Numbered from the stretch's first letter, positions 12,569 to 24,471 are shown. The stretch is DNA of 64,000 nucleotides from Citrus sinensis (GCF_022201045.2 NC_068559.1:248001-312000), one strand, 5' to 3'. Program-made: numbers and translations. Notes: a model not told the origin generated them from the letters alone.

Positions 12569-12895
12569 TGAGCATATTTTGCATGAAAGTCACCGCCGCT
12601 TGCTCTCGTTGGGACATGTAAGGTTGGTTTTTGCCGCATCAAGATTTCGGTAGAAGGGTATAGAGGGCTCCCTTCTCTTTTTATCTGAATCTACCGAACA
12701 GAGATATTCTTCCTCCAGTGTCGTCTTCTGCTTCCTATAAGTATAAAAATAGCAAGGCCCCTTGGTTCATTCACATCACAAGACAAGTACAATAAAAATT
12801 TATTATACATTAGTACACACACACACAGAAACAGAAGCAAACGCAGCAAATTAAGCTACGTACATAGTGAAACACACACACATACACACAGCGAC

Positions 12896-13366
12896 ATGGC
12901 TTTGAGTCTTTTTGATAGTGGCCGGAGGAGCAACGTGTTCGATCCGTTTTCACTGGACATATGGGATCCCTTTGAAGGGTTCTCATCGTCAGTCGCTAAT
13001 ATTCCGTCCTCAGCAAGGGAAACATCAGCCTTAGCCAACACAAGAATTGACTGGAAAGAGACCCCAGAAGCTCATGTGTTTAAGGCTGATCTTCCGGGGC
13101 TGAAGAAGGAAGAGGTGAAGGTGGAGGTTGAAGATGGAAGGGTTCTGCAGATAAGTGGAGAGAGGAGCAGAGAGCAGGAGGAGAAGAACGACAAGTGGCA
13201 CCGTGTTGAGAGGAGCAGTGGAAAGTTCATGAGGAGGTTCGGGTTGCCTGAGAATGCCAAGATGGATCAGATCAGAGCTAGCATGGAGAACGGTGTGCTT
13301 ACTGTCACTGTCCCTAAAGAGGATGTTAAGAAGCCTGAGGTTAAGGCTATTGACATTTCTGCCTGA
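12896..13366 (+). CDS. Class I cytosolic small heat-shock protein (about 17.8 kDa)
   Basis: An intronless 156-aa frame. The N-terminus has [17 protein letters not shown], the signature of cytosolic class I sHSPs. The alpha-crystallin domain covers about 50-145. It carries [20 protein letters not shown] (consensus II) and GVLTVTVPK (consensus I), followed by the C-terminal I-x-I motif (Ile152, Ile154). Class I sHSPs form oligomers that hold unfolding client proteins in the cytosol during heat and other stress. The first residues (MALSLFDSG) differ from the usual MSLIPSFFG start, and the last residue is Ala rather than Gly. It is intact. A fragment of a related gene lies at 36.0 kb. Confidence 0.96.
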   Translation: MALSLFDSGRRSNVFDPFSLDIWDPFEGFSSSVANIPSSARETSALANTRIDWKETPEAHVFKADLPGLKKEEVKVEVEDGRVLQISGERSREQEEKNDKWHRVERSSGKFMRRFGLPENAKMDQIRASMENGVLTVTVPKEDVKKPEVKAIDISA

Positions 13367-14177
13367 GGTTGAGCCCGAGGCCGAGAAACAAGTTGTCATA
13401 CAAAATGATATGTCATCTACATATACATCCATGCACATGGCTTTAACTAAATCAAGTAGGGTTTTTTGGCCTTTTGATCAGTTTTCTCTTCTGTCTGAAT
13501 AATAATAGTAAATAATATTGTAGTGTAGTGTTGTCTACTTGTCTTGTCTTGTTTTTGTGTTTCTGGTTGTACTTTTGTGATGTGATCTCATGTGTATTAT
13601 ACATGAAGTTATAAAATGTTTGTTGTAAATTAAGCTTATAGAAATAATGTAATTACTGGCTTTATTTGTTTCTGTTTAATGTGGCTTAATTGCGCAAGTT
13701 AATAATATAATAATACGTATACGTGTGGTTGTGATGTTGAGCAAAGCAGAGATGCAGTACAGTGGAAACAGAGCAGACATTGAATTTTGAACAGGGGAGA
13801 AGATACGGATGCTAGACAGAACATAAATTAGGTTCAATTTGGTTTATTATGTGAATGTGATACTGCTTTGATTGCAGCAATCTAAAATCACTTAAGCTAA
13901 CCGTATATGCCTACGTTTTAAATGTATGGTGAAGCTAATGAGCCTACGTTATCTTTATGTTATTAAAATTTTATAGCTTCCAGTGCGAGATGATTTAAGG
14001 GGATCGAGTTAAAAACTGAAAGAAACCGACGAGTTACTAAATGGACTCAAGTTACCCTTATTAGTCGTAACGTAAATGCGTATCTTCAAAAATTTGTGTT
14101 AAATATTTGTTCCCCTGCACTTGTTCAGCAAACTGTGGAGGCGCTACGGTAGAAAATATTCACTTTGCAGGTAAATC
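13367..14177. other. sHSP 3' flank and upstream region of the I9 inhibitor gene
   Basis: No further gene is seen. The first part is likely the 3' UTR of the sHSP gene and the last part the promoter and leader of the next gene. Confidence 0.4.
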
Positions 14178-14965
14178 ATGGCCAAATATTTGCCAATATT
14201 AGCCATCACCTTCACATTTCTGGGCATTCTCCAGTGCTATGCTAGCGACGACGACTCGAGAAAGGCAAGAACGAACGGATGTTGCAATATTCATAATTAT
14301 CATTATAAGTTGGCGATATTGAATGTCCTTTTGTCGATTGATGATATGCTGTGATTTGATCACTTATCGTCTTGTCTCGATTATATATGCAGGTATATAT
14401 AGTGTTGCTGGACCCTTCTTTAGAATCCACAAAGGATGTTGCTCTTGAATTTCTTGCCAAGGTCGTCGAGGGCAGGTGATGTTTTCATAGATGGGAGATC
14501 TCATTGACTGTTTTAAATATAGCATTAAATTTTTTGAGTGAACTTTTTTCTGATTCTGACGAAAATTTTGTTCTTTTTTATTTCCCTCCTAATTTTAGGA
14601 CACCTGCAGAATCTCTTGTTTACGTTTACAAGAACGTGGTCACGGGGTTTGCAGCTAGACTAACCGTGAAGGAGGCAGAAAAACTAGCAAGTATGTATAA
14701 GATTAAATTATTAATGTCACACTCACACATGCTTAATTCTATCAAAATTTTCATCTTATAGCTAATATGCATATTATTAATTCCCAGTCACTCTTTTTTG
14801 GAGCTAATTGAGCATATATACTCTAATGATGTTGACATGCATACAGGATTGCAAGGCGTACTGTCTGTTATCCCGGAACAAAATTATCAGATTGGGAATC
14901 CAACTGCATACGGATTAGAATTATCAGAAAAATCAGCAGGTGAAATATCACCCATCTCCAGCTGA
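14178..14965 (+). CDS. Secreted stand-alone inhibitor I9 (subtilisin-propeptide-like) protein
   Basis: Four small exons, 14178-14264, 14393-14475, 14599-14690 and 14847-14965, give 126 aa. Residues 1-23 are a signal peptide (MAKYLPILAITFTFLGIL). Then come VYIVLLDPS, SLVYVYKNVVTGFAARLT and the EAEKLARLQGVLSVIPEQ strand: the order of an inhibitor I9 domain, as in the propeptides of plant subtilases and in free-standing subtilase inhibitors of the SPI type. There is no protease domain, so a secreted inhibitor or chaperone of subtilases is inferred. Intron 1 seems to begin with GC (AAG|GCAAGA) and end in AG; introns 2 and 3 are GT-AG. No exon is long enough to show as a large open frame, and the model was built by hand. 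Confidence 0.8.
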
Positions 14966-17900
14966 GGCCTGAATGCTGAGATCCGGAGCCCCAGAGCAAT
15001 TTGTTGATCAAATAAATAAATATACATGGGACAAGCTACCTGCCCTATAAATGAACCAGGAGCTAGTATACTATGAGTTACTATGTAATTGTGATCCAAC
15101 CAAAAGATTATCAAATTATTGACTTACTCAATCAAGATCAAATATGAATTGTGTCATAAATCTTGATAGAATTACTAAGTTCTTTAAGTATACTACATCT
15201 ATACTTCATATTATCTTCATAAATTAATAAATCACTAATTCATATAAATTTATTACTAAATTAATAGATTTTTCGTGATCTTAAGACTATTAGTTTATCG
15301 AGGTTCTACGTATGAAACTAATGAAAAATTACCATACATATGTGTCAAAAAGAAAAAAAGAAAAAAAAAAGTAACCACCCAAATATAATTTTGTCAAAAA
15401 CGGCACGAATACTTTCCTTTCATTTGATGTCTAAATATAAAAAATCTTGATGCCGTTCCAATCTCTAATCAAAATGGCTATTTTGAGTTATTTTTCCAAA
15501 AAGGAAAAACCGATGAAATGTAGTTAATTAAATTCCTTATAATATAAACAGTCAAACGAAAAAAGGGAAGCGTCGAGCTGTACATTCCAAGTTTTGCATT
15601 TACCATTTGCTTTTTTACAGCCCATCACAGCTATTCTTTCAAAAAAGGAACCGCCATAACATTCAAGCACAAAAGGAAAAAAAAGAAAAAAGAAAAAAGG
15701 GGGGGTTAAAATTAAAATATTCTTTTTTACCCTGATTTAATTTAGTTGATATCAAAATCCCATTGATTAATCTAATCAATTTCAACTTTGCGGAGATGTG
15801 TTGTATAAGCCCCGTCTGTTCTTGCTGCATGTGTTTGTTCTCCTTGGTAATTCTTTTTGGATGTGTCTTCGGCTTCGGAATATACAAGGATGGATTTCTA
15901 ATGCTTCACAATAAACTCAAATATGAATCTACGGCTCATCCCTCCCTTTCTGCAAGGCCGTTCTTGGGATTCCCTCCTCCGCCCGGTTCTTTTTAAGAAT
16001 TATTATTATTATTATTATTATTACTACTACTACTGTTATTTAAATTTTTTCAGTAATTTTTTTGCCCTTTTGTTTGAGTCTTTTTATATGTTATATATTA
16101 AAATTATAGTGATTCGAACATGTCGCAGTTACTGCGTCAACCTTCTCTATCCAATAGTCTGAGCTTTTTGCTCAAGCATATATATATAGATTGATTTTAT
16201 TATGATTTAATATGTAGATTGATTTTATTATGATTTAATGTAATTATATGAGGATCGAGGTTTGATTATCTCAACCCCATTTGTGCCATTTTATGTACTC
16301 AAAATAAATTTAACCCAAAAAAAAAAAATTCAACTTTGCAGCATATGGTGTATTATTTCTTTTCAGATATGATTATGTTGTTTACTTTTCGGTTTTTCTT
16401 TTCTTTTAATAATGCCAATATTAATTAGTTAGCATGTAACTTAAGGGGCGTTCGGCACTGTTTTTCATGGGCCATTCTCATTTTCTTTTTACAAATTCAA
16501 GCGAAGCATTCGGTAATCCTTCTTGTAAAACGTAATTGTAAAACACAGAATCTGATTTACCCTTGACAGTTGTAAATTATAAAACAACTTATACATGTTT
16601 TACTTGTTTTATAAAATAAATTGTAAAATAAAATATAATAGTAAACACGGCTAATAAAAAATAACAGATATTCTTCATCTTTAAGACTTTGACACCTCGT
16701 CTATCTCTCTAACCTTATCGGGTTTTTTATTTAAATATGCTCCATTTGTCCTTGAATATCAAATCTATTCCCCATTACATACATATATCTCGTGAAAGTG
16801 TAAAAAGTTAAAAATAACCTAAAAAAACTATCTATTTACGTTTACTTCCTCTTTCATGACTTCTACATAACAACACAACCAAAGTCGAGTATACTCGACT
16901 TTTTACCTAACTTAATTAAAAAGAAAATTTTCATTTCAATTTAAGTCGAGTATTCTCAACCAATTACTGAACTTCAATGAAAAGTCAAGAATTTTTGTTA
17001 AATAAATATTGGGTAAGGTTAAATTAAAGTCGGGTATTCTCGACTCTTTACTCGGCTTACTTGAAAAAATCGAGAATTTTTCAGATAATTTTTTATTTCA
17101 ATTGACGTCGAGTATTCTCGACTATTTACCCGACTAACATGAAAAAGTCGAGAATTTATGCTGAATTACTAATTGTGTATGGTTTGGTTAAAGTCAAGTA
17201 TTCTCGACTATTTACCCGACTTCGAGGAGTTGGGTTTAATTTTATGAGGATTTAGTTGTGGTTATTTTTGTACTTTCTCTAGTTTTTTTAGAGTATATAT
17301 ATGTAAAATTTAAGAGTGTTATAATTTTAAGTATATATTGAATATTTTGAAGGAAATGGGGTACATCCCACACAATTCTCCCAACCTTATCTCTTAACTC
17401 TCATCTCCCTCCATGATTTATGAACTGCATCTCGCTCGTCCTTTCTTCTTCCTCTGTTTTTTCTATTTCTCCTTCATAGTTCTTTTCTTTATTTGTTGGA
17501 TTATTTTATTTAGTTTTACTTGATAAAATCACCAAAGATCTATAGAGATTTACACTGAACTTTGCAGATCTGGGTATTTGGTTCTTAATTGTAAGCAAGC
17601 ATGTAATCTTTTTTTTTTTTTTCCAGAAACGCTATATTTAATCATTTTAATTTGATCAAATGTTAAAATGTTGAAAGAATTCAATAGATTTTTTCTTTTT
17701 TGATAAAAAGGAGAATTAGATTTAATATTTATAAAATTCTTTTATCTTTTTCCTCCTTTTAAATCATTTTCGAATCAAGTATATAAGGTAGAAAGATCGA
17801 CTGAACAGTGAGCATGTTAACAGAAAATAATTATTTAAAAAAGTTAAAATTGCTTATTGTTATTGTTGTTGTTGTAAGTTGGTATATTGAAAAATAAATT

Positions 17901-18036
17901 AGTTTTTTATATGAATTTTAAACACAAATTTAATTTAACTTGAATGTGGTAAAAATTGTTAGTAGATACCAAACGTGTATTATTAATTTCGTTTTCTAAA
18001 TATTATTAATTTCGCTTTTAATGAGGTGGGGCATTG
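14966..18036. other. AT-rich intergenic region with small repeats
   Basis: No gene is recognised. It holds a 27-28 bp tandem duplication near 16188-16241 and the palindromic repeat cluster at 16882-17225. The GGGGCGTTCGGCACTG stretch near 16445 resembles an end of a DNA transposon, but I could not place the other end. Confidence 0.5.
16882..17225. repeat. Degenerate array with palindromic GTCGAG...CTCGAC core
   Basis: Five copies of a roughly 32-bp unit start at 16882, 16943, 17037, 17105 and 17191. The consensus is GTCGAGTATTCTCGAC followed by TATTTACCCGACT. The copies are separated by AT-rich spacers (spacing 61-94 bp), some carrying an extra GTCGAGAATTT. The core is an inverted repeat. 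Uneven spacing and divergence argue against a CRISPR or a simple satellite. Confidence 0.65.
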
Positions 18037-18984
18037 GGTAGGCCTAGAGATGGCCAACGGGCCGTGTGCCGGCCCAGGCCTATCAAAGGAAGCCCACACG
18101 TGCTCGTACTCGTGTTGTGCTGTGCTCACTATTCATTTCTTGCCGTGTCATACCGTGCCAATCCGGCACACGTGCCATGCCTACACGTGTTTGTACTCGT
18201 GCCCACTCGTGCTGTACCCACACATGCCGTGCCGTGAAAAAATAGCCCACTAAGTTTTTTTTTTTAAAAAAAAGCGCATGCTAAGTTGTTGTCTTATTTT
18301 TTCAAGCTTATATATATTTTTTGAATTCATGTGCCTTTATTTAAATTTAATAGAATAAAAAATTAAAAACTCAAGTCCATAATCAATAATAATAAATTAA
18401 TAATAATAAGAAAATGTAATATTAGTTGCTAAGTTTGACCCTATGGTATTAGAATTCTTTTTTAGTACTTAATAATAACAATAATAATAATCTTTTTTAA
18501 GGGTTAACTTAATTATTAACTTGGAATTACGTAAAGTCATGTATAATAGTTTATAACAATATTAATACATATTTATAAAATCATGATATTTATAATTTTA
18601 TTTATTAAAATATGATATTAATTATTTATTTAATAAATTATAAACATAAATCAATTACAATTTTTTTGAAACTAAGAATTAAATAAATTTAAAAAACTTG
18701 AGCCAATAAAATATATTAAAAAATTTAATTTCAAGTTATTTATAAAATCATAAAATTTTAAGTTTACTTTCATTAAAAAATAAAAAGTGCTTATTGTGTG
18801 CTTTTTCGCGTGCCGTGCTTTGGCCCATCTCTAATTGTGCCGTGCTTTTAAAACAAGCGTGCCTAAAATCTAAGTATGACACGGCTCATATGTGTATCGT
18901 GCCGTGTCGTGTGCTCTACCAAGACGTGCTCGTGTTGTGCCGTGCCTCGTGCCGTCCGGCCCATTGGCCACCTCTAGGTAGGCC
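18037..18984. mobile_element. hAT-like non-autonomous transposon, 932 bp
   Basis: The element spans 18045-18976. Its ends read inward as TAGAGATGGCCAACGGGCCG and TAGAGGTGGCCAATGGGCCG (18 of 20 identical). It is flanked by a perfect 8-bp duplication GGTAGGCC (18037-18044 and 18977-18984), the hAT hallmark. Subterminal regions are GC-rich with many GTGCCGTG-like repeats in both orientations, while the centre is very AT-rich. There is no transposase. The frames in its GC-rich ends are not genes. Confidence 0.85.
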
Positions 18985-19860
18985 TCCCAACCCCTTTGCC
19001 ATCCTTGCTCATAATCAACTTTCTCAACTCTGAATACAATCCATAGTCACCTCTTGTGAAACACTTGCTCATTGATAGTGTACAGGTTAAATGTTTTAAG
19101 ACTCATCAGTCGTTTTTAATAGACTATTTAGTATAAATTATATGTTTAGAACTTAATAATAATTTAAAAAGAAAAATACCACAACAACACGTTCAATTGA
19201 TTCCCTTTCATCCAATTCTACTCGTGTTTTTTTATTTAATCCACATATTAAACTGATTGTATTAACCTTAATTTAAACGGTTTAGTGCAGCGTATTCATT
19301 TGTGAGTTTAAAATAAAAATACTTATAGACATTTTTATTTAAGAACAGTGAATCATAACCTTGTATTCCTCAGCAGAAAATCGGATCAATGTGAAATCCA
19401 AATTTTATTATTAAAAAAAAACTCCTTGTGATGAACATTATACTAACAAACAACACTTCTCTTCAAAAAAAAAAAAAAAACAACACTTTGCATTGTAAAT
19501 ATTTTAGACGTGTCATTTATCAAATTTTTAGACGTGACATTTGTCAATTTCTGAGATGATAAGCGTTAAGCTGTTCATAGCCTCTGACGCCTAGCCCCAC
19601 TGCCTCAATTATTGGTGTTTAGAAAAGGAAATGGTCCCCGCCTGTACAGACTATTTTATATTTTCTCGGTTGAACCCCACAGAAATATTTCTAGAAGCCG
19701 AAGCCGTGACAATTCAAGACTCAAAGAGCCGACAAGGGCAACATGACAATCACAAAAGGCTCGTTGCCGGTCCTATCAAGATGACAAACAAACTAGCCAG
19801 TACGCAATAAATAAAAATAAAACAGAGATCCCCCCCAAGCAGTCAAAGTCTGAGTCAGAG
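18985..19860. other. Intergenic region and promoter of the first UGT gene
   Basis: No gene. A small A-tailed insertion with an 11-bp duplication lies at 19448-19488 (see the separate entry). The 150 bp before the ATG at 19861 are less AT-rich and probably hold the core promoter and leader. Confidence 0.45.
19448..19488 (+). mobile_element. Micro A-tailed insertion with target duplication
   Basis: CTCTTC followed by an A run is flanked by AAACAACACTT on both sides (19448-19458 and 19478-19488). Eight bases (CAACACTT) are unambiguous; the leading A's could belong to the tail. It looks like an extremely 5'-truncated retroposon. Confidence 0.5.
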
Positions 19861-22301
19861 ATGGAGAAGCAGGATCATGTTCATGTTGCGATACTCCCGC
19901 TTCCAGCCGTAGGCCATGTCAACTCCATGCTGAACCTTGCAGAGCTGCTCGGCCACGCCGGCATCAAGATTACGTTTCTCAACACCGAACATTATTACGA
20001 TCGCGTCATCCGTCACAGCAGTGATGCCTTTTCGCGTTACATGCAAATTCCGGGATTTCAATTCAAGACCTTAACAGATGGACTTCCCAGGGATCATCCT
20101 CGAACTCCAGATAAATTCCCTGAGCTTGTTGATTCATTGAACTGCGCCACTCCACCCCTTTTGAAAGAGATGGTCAGTGATTCTAAGTCGCCGGTGAACT
20201 GTATTATCACAGATGGGTATATGAGCCGTGCAATTGACGCTGCCAGAGAAGTTGGAGTTTCCATTATTTATTTTCGCACTATTAGTGCTTGTGCATTTTG
20301 GTCATTCCATTGCATCCCTGATATCATTGATGCAGGCGAGCTTCCGATCAAAGGTACTTACATAAATACATAAACCTATTACCTACCTTTCTTGCACGCT
20401 CTGCATTAGCTTATAAACAGAGGAAAACACTATAGTAGTAGTTTTTTGGCTTTTTGTAATCCCTTTTTTTGCTTTGGATTTCCGCCACTTAATTAATTAA
20501 TTATATATCCCATTTCCATCTTATAACAGCCCCAAGAGTTCTAATTCATTTGACTTATTAACTTGACATACAATTCCACTTATTAGCCAATGAAGTTGTT
20601 CGGTTCGTCAGCCTTTGCACTAAAAGTCAGCATATTAACATTAAAAGTTGTCAATAGTTAATTTCACCAAATTTCTAGTTTTCTTTTTTCCTTTAAACTC
20701 ATTGAGAGACATGTCTCTAATGTTTGAGAAAATTTGTACATCCAAATTACTATGTCAACCGTACAACTAGTCAAAATATATTACCATGTTTGTGTTTGTG
20801 TTCAAAGTTAAATTATATTCTATAGCTGGAGAGCATAATGAATGTTCTCTGATATTCCAGCATAATTCCACTGATGTTCAGCACCTATTTATACACTAAG
20901 AATATCGTTCTATTATAACTCATGCAATTTCATGATCAGTTGCTGAGATTTTCTGTCTAGTGGGACAGTAAGAAGGATAGGTAGTTATTTTTACTATTGT
21001 CTTCTTCCTTAAATTGATCTTCACCATTGACTTCTTTATGCTGTAAATCGAACAGAACATATTTATGGAAGCTTTCACTTGAATCAGTGATCTTTGATGA
21101 ATGAGCACGAGTTCAAATGGCAGCTTTCCTGCCAAGACTGACTCTTGGAGGCATTTTATCAAACAGTTTAATGTTTCCATCAAACACCTTATTTTAACTT
21201 ATTATTAACTATCAGACAAGTTTGTGGTTACAGTGTGTAAAACTGCACTCGCCACATTATCATTTGTTGATTATATTGTTTTGATGTACAAAAGATTTTC
21301 TCTTATTTTACTTTTCTTTTTCTTTCTAAGCTTCAATTCTGTTTATTCAAATTTCATTTATAGGAACTGAAGACATGGATCGCCTGATAACCACTGTACC
21401 TGGAATGGAAGGTTTTCTCAGGTGCCGTGATCTTCCGAGCTTCTGTCGAGTTAACGACCCAATGGATCCGCACCTCCTACTCTTTGCACGCGAGACCCGA
21501 TTATCTGCTCATGCAGACGGTCTCATATTGAACACATTTGAAGATCTGGAAGGACCCATCTTGTCCCAAATCCGCAACCACTCATGCCCGAATATCTACA
21601 GCATTGGACCTCTTAATGCTCATCTCAAAGTAAGAATCCCAGAAAAAACATATTCCTCAAGCAGTTTGTGGAAAATTGACAGAAGCTGCATGGCATGGCT
21701 TGACAAGCAACCCAAGCAATCTGTTATCTATGTCAGCTTTGGTAGCATTGCAGTAATGTCAAGAGATCAACTAATAGAGTTTTATTACGGCCTTGTTCAT
21801 AGCAAGAAAAATTTCTTATGGGTCATCAGGCCTGACTTGATTTCAGGAAAAGATGGTGAGAATCAAATTCCTGAGGAGCTTCTGGAGGCAACCAAGGAAA
21901 GAGGATGCATTGCGGGATGGGTTCCACAGGAAGAAGTTTTAGCCCACAGCGCGGTTGGTGGATTTTTGACCCACTGTGGCTGGAACTCGACCCTGGAGAG
22001 TATCGTGGCTGGAATGCCTATGATTTGTTGGCCATCTTTTGCTGATCAGCAGATCAATAGTAGGTTTGTTGGTGAAGTGTGGAAGCTGGGGTTAGATATA
22101 AAGGATTTGTGTGATAGAAATATTGTTGAGAAGACGGTGAATGATCTAATGGTGGAGAGGAAGGAAGAGTTCATGGAATCAGCTGATCGGATGGCTAATT
22201 TGGCTAAAAAAAGTGTTAATAAAGGCGGATCCTCATATTGCAATTTGGACCGTCTGGTAAATGATATAAAAATGATGAGCTCACAACCACAAAATTGCTG
22301 A
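19861..22301 (+). CDS. UDP-glycosyltransferase, UGT709/UGT85-like (copy A)
   Basis: Two exons, 19861-20353 and 21364-22301, with a phase-1 GT-AG intron after GELPIK, give 476 aa. Family 1 glycosyltransferase: catalytic His19 in AVGHVNSML and partner Asp118 in CIITDG. The 44-residue PSPG box begins WVPQEEVLAHSAVGG, includes HCGWNSTLES (Trp at box position 22, the usual choice for UDP-glucose) and ends FADQ. The whole resembles 7-deoxyloganetic acid glucosyltransferase (UGT709C2) of Catharanthus. It should move glucose from UDP-glucose to a small acceptor in the cytosol; the acceptor cannot be told from sequence. It is intact, and convergent with copy B. Confidence 0.94.
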
Positions 22302-22756
22302 AAGCTTGGTGCAAGATGCCACTATATGCTTGACTTCCAAGTAATTTCAAGTTTGGAAGTGTTTGCCAATGAAATAAATTAAATCACGCCAAAGGACTAG
22401 TACTTATTTTTATTTTACTTTCTTCTGTTGTCTTTGAATTATCCTCTGTTAGTCTGTTTTATGTTGTTTATATAAGCTATCGCAAGGCTCTTTTACTCTG
22501 AGCTTATCCGAGCTACCCTATGATGTTTGTAAGAGCTATATATGAGTTCAAAAGAAGAGACCACACAGATAGAAATAATGACTATTTAACAAAATGCCAA
22601 GCGCAGCCATTCCCAATAGATAATCTAGTAGTAGCGTACTAGCAGTCATCAAGACAAATGTACATATAACATTAATTTTTATTGATAAGAATCTCTAAAC
22701 TTTAAAATTTATTTAATCTAGCAGTAACATCTTGCACTAACCTTAGCTATATGTTT
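22302..22756. other. Convergent 3' region between UGT copies A and B
   Basis: 455 bp shared between two 3' ends. Nothing but likely 3' UTRs is seen. Confidence 0.5.
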
Positions 22757-24275
22757 TCATGCTTGGGAGCTCATCATCTTAATATCATCAATCAGACGGT
22801 CCAAATTACAATAAGATGGTCCACCTTCATTAGCAGTGGTTCTAGCCATTGTAGCCATCCGATCAGCTGCTCTCATAAACTCCTCCTTCCTCTCCACCAT
22901 GAGATCATTCACCATTTTCTCAACAACATTTCTATCGCACACATCCTTCATATCCAATCCAAGATTCCACACTTCACTCACAAACCTACTATTGATCTGT
23001 TGATCAGCAAAGTAAGGCCAGCAAATCATTGGCACCCCGGCTACTATACTCTCCAATGTTGAGTTCCAGCCGCTGTGTGTCAAGAATCCAGCCACAGCCT
23101 GGTGAGCCAGTACCTCCTCCTGTGGAACCCAACTAACCAAATGACCTCTCTCCTTCGTGCCCTCCACAAGCTCTGCCGGGGCGTCACCTTCGCCAATCAC
23201 AGAATCTGGCCTAATGACCCACAAGAACCGCTGCTTACTGTCTACAAGACCGTGCCAAAACTCAATCAGCTGTTCCCTTTTCAACAGTGTAATGCTACCA
23301 AAGCTTACGTACAGTACAGACCGCACAGGCTGTTTACCAAGCCATTCAATGCAACTTCTGTCCACTTCCCAGAGACTGTTTAGAGACTTTTGGGATGACG
23401 ATGAGATCACGTTTGAGGCGAGTCTTGTCTTGAGCTGCAAGTGAAGAGGTCCTATTGTGTACACTTTGGGGCATTTGGTGCGTATATGTGACAGAATTGG
23501 TTCTTCTAGGTCTTCAAACGTGTTGAGTATCAAAGCATGGGTTCGAGGGGACTGTTGGGTCACGTTCTTAAGAACTTGCAAATCTCGGTCGGTTACGTCA
23601 CTCACTCGGCAAAAGCTGGGGAGATCTCGGAATCTCAGAAAAGTTTCCATGCCTGGAACTTTTGTTATCAGACGATCCATGTCTTCATCGTAGGCTTCAA
23701 TTTTAAATAATAACCCACTTAGTTAAGTTTTGTTCCCACGTAAAAATTTAAGAGGAAAAAATAAAAAGTGTTTTGTGTATACCTTTCATAGGAAGCTCGC
23801 CTGCTTGGATCATTTCAGGGATAGAGAAATATGCCCAGAAGCTACAAGCACTTATAGCACGAAAATGGATTACAGGGATTTCAAGTTCAGTAGCAACGTC
23901 TACCACAAATTCCATACATGCATCTCCAATGATGCAGCTCACTGGCGGGCTAGTGTCAATCAGCATCTGTTTGAGAAGTGGCCTGGTATTCAAACTCAAA
24001 GAATCGAATATCTCCATCAATCGGTCACCTGCTCGTGGGTGATCCGCTGGAAGACCATCTGAGATGGTCTTAAATTGGAATTCAGAATACTGCAGAAAAC
24101 GGTCATGGATATCCGTGTACCGGATGAGGCGTTCGTGGTTGTGCTTGGAGTTTAGGAAGGTCACTTTTAGGCCAGCTAAGCCAAAAATCTCGGCAAGCTT
24201 GAGCATGGAATTCACATGGCTTTGGCATGGGAGAGGAAAGATCAGGATATGAGGAGATTTAGGCTTTTCTTCCAT
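22757..24275 (-). CDS. UDP-glycosyltransferase, UGT709/UGT85-like (copy B)
   Basis: On the minus strand, exon 1 is 24275-23783 and exon 2 is 23694-22757, with an 88-bp phase-1 intron, giving 476 aa. Catalytic His20 and Asp118 (CIIGDAC) are present. The residue before the His is Ser (PCQSHVNSM), where the family nearly always has Gly. The PSPG box reads WVPQEEVLAHQAVAGFLTHS, then GWNSTLES, and ends FADQ, so it is complete. Exon 2 starts AYDEDMDRL. Among the three copies this one is the most UGT709C2-like from memory (TDIHDRF, CSFWAYF). The intron is far shorter than in copy A (about 1.0 kb). It is probably active, but the Ser deserves a check. Confidence 0.93.
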
Positions 24276-24422
24276 TCTTGTTATCTTGAACTCTAGTTAT
24301 CTAGTTTTGCTGTGGAAGATTTTTGTAGTAGTATGTTTTGTCATGATTCACAAACTTCCGGTAAAAGAATCTTTGAGGCCACACTCAAAACTGACAAAAT
24401 AACCGGTTATAAGTTTTTTTTT

Positions 24423-24471
24423 TTTAATTCTCTCTCTCTTTTTTTTTTTTGAAAAGTTTAATTCTCTCTCT
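24423..24471 (-). mobile_element. Micro A-tailed insertion with 15-bp target duplication
   Basis: TTTAATTCTCTCTCT occurs at 24423-24437 and 24457-24471. Between them is a 19-bp piece that reads CTTTTC plus an A run on the minus strand. The CT-rich target could also have slipped, so confidence is moderate. Confidence 0.5.

Larger units (their letters stand above)
11925..12895 (+). promoter_or_regulatory. Intergenic region with promoter of the sHSP gene
   Basis: The likely TATA box is TATAAAA at 12742-12748. The leader after it is purine- and CA-rich. A palindromic G-box sits at 12478-12489 inside a larger inverted repeat, with a second CACGTG at 12563-12568. I looked for a canonical nGAAnnTTCnnGAAn heat-shock element here and found none. 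Confidence 0.6.

Noticed and set aside
12590-12740. Imperfect GAA/TTC pairs near the sHSP TATA box as heat-shock elements
   Set aside because: The spacing between GAA and TTC units does not fit the 5-bp register of a heat-shock element.
16882-17225. CRISPR-like array
   Set aside because: Eukaryotic context, uneven spacing and diverged copies with AT-rich spacers; no basis for CRISPR.
18026-19033. GC-rich open frames rich in Cys and His
   Set aside because: They fall in the subterminal GTGCCGTG repeats of the hAT-like element and have no domain.
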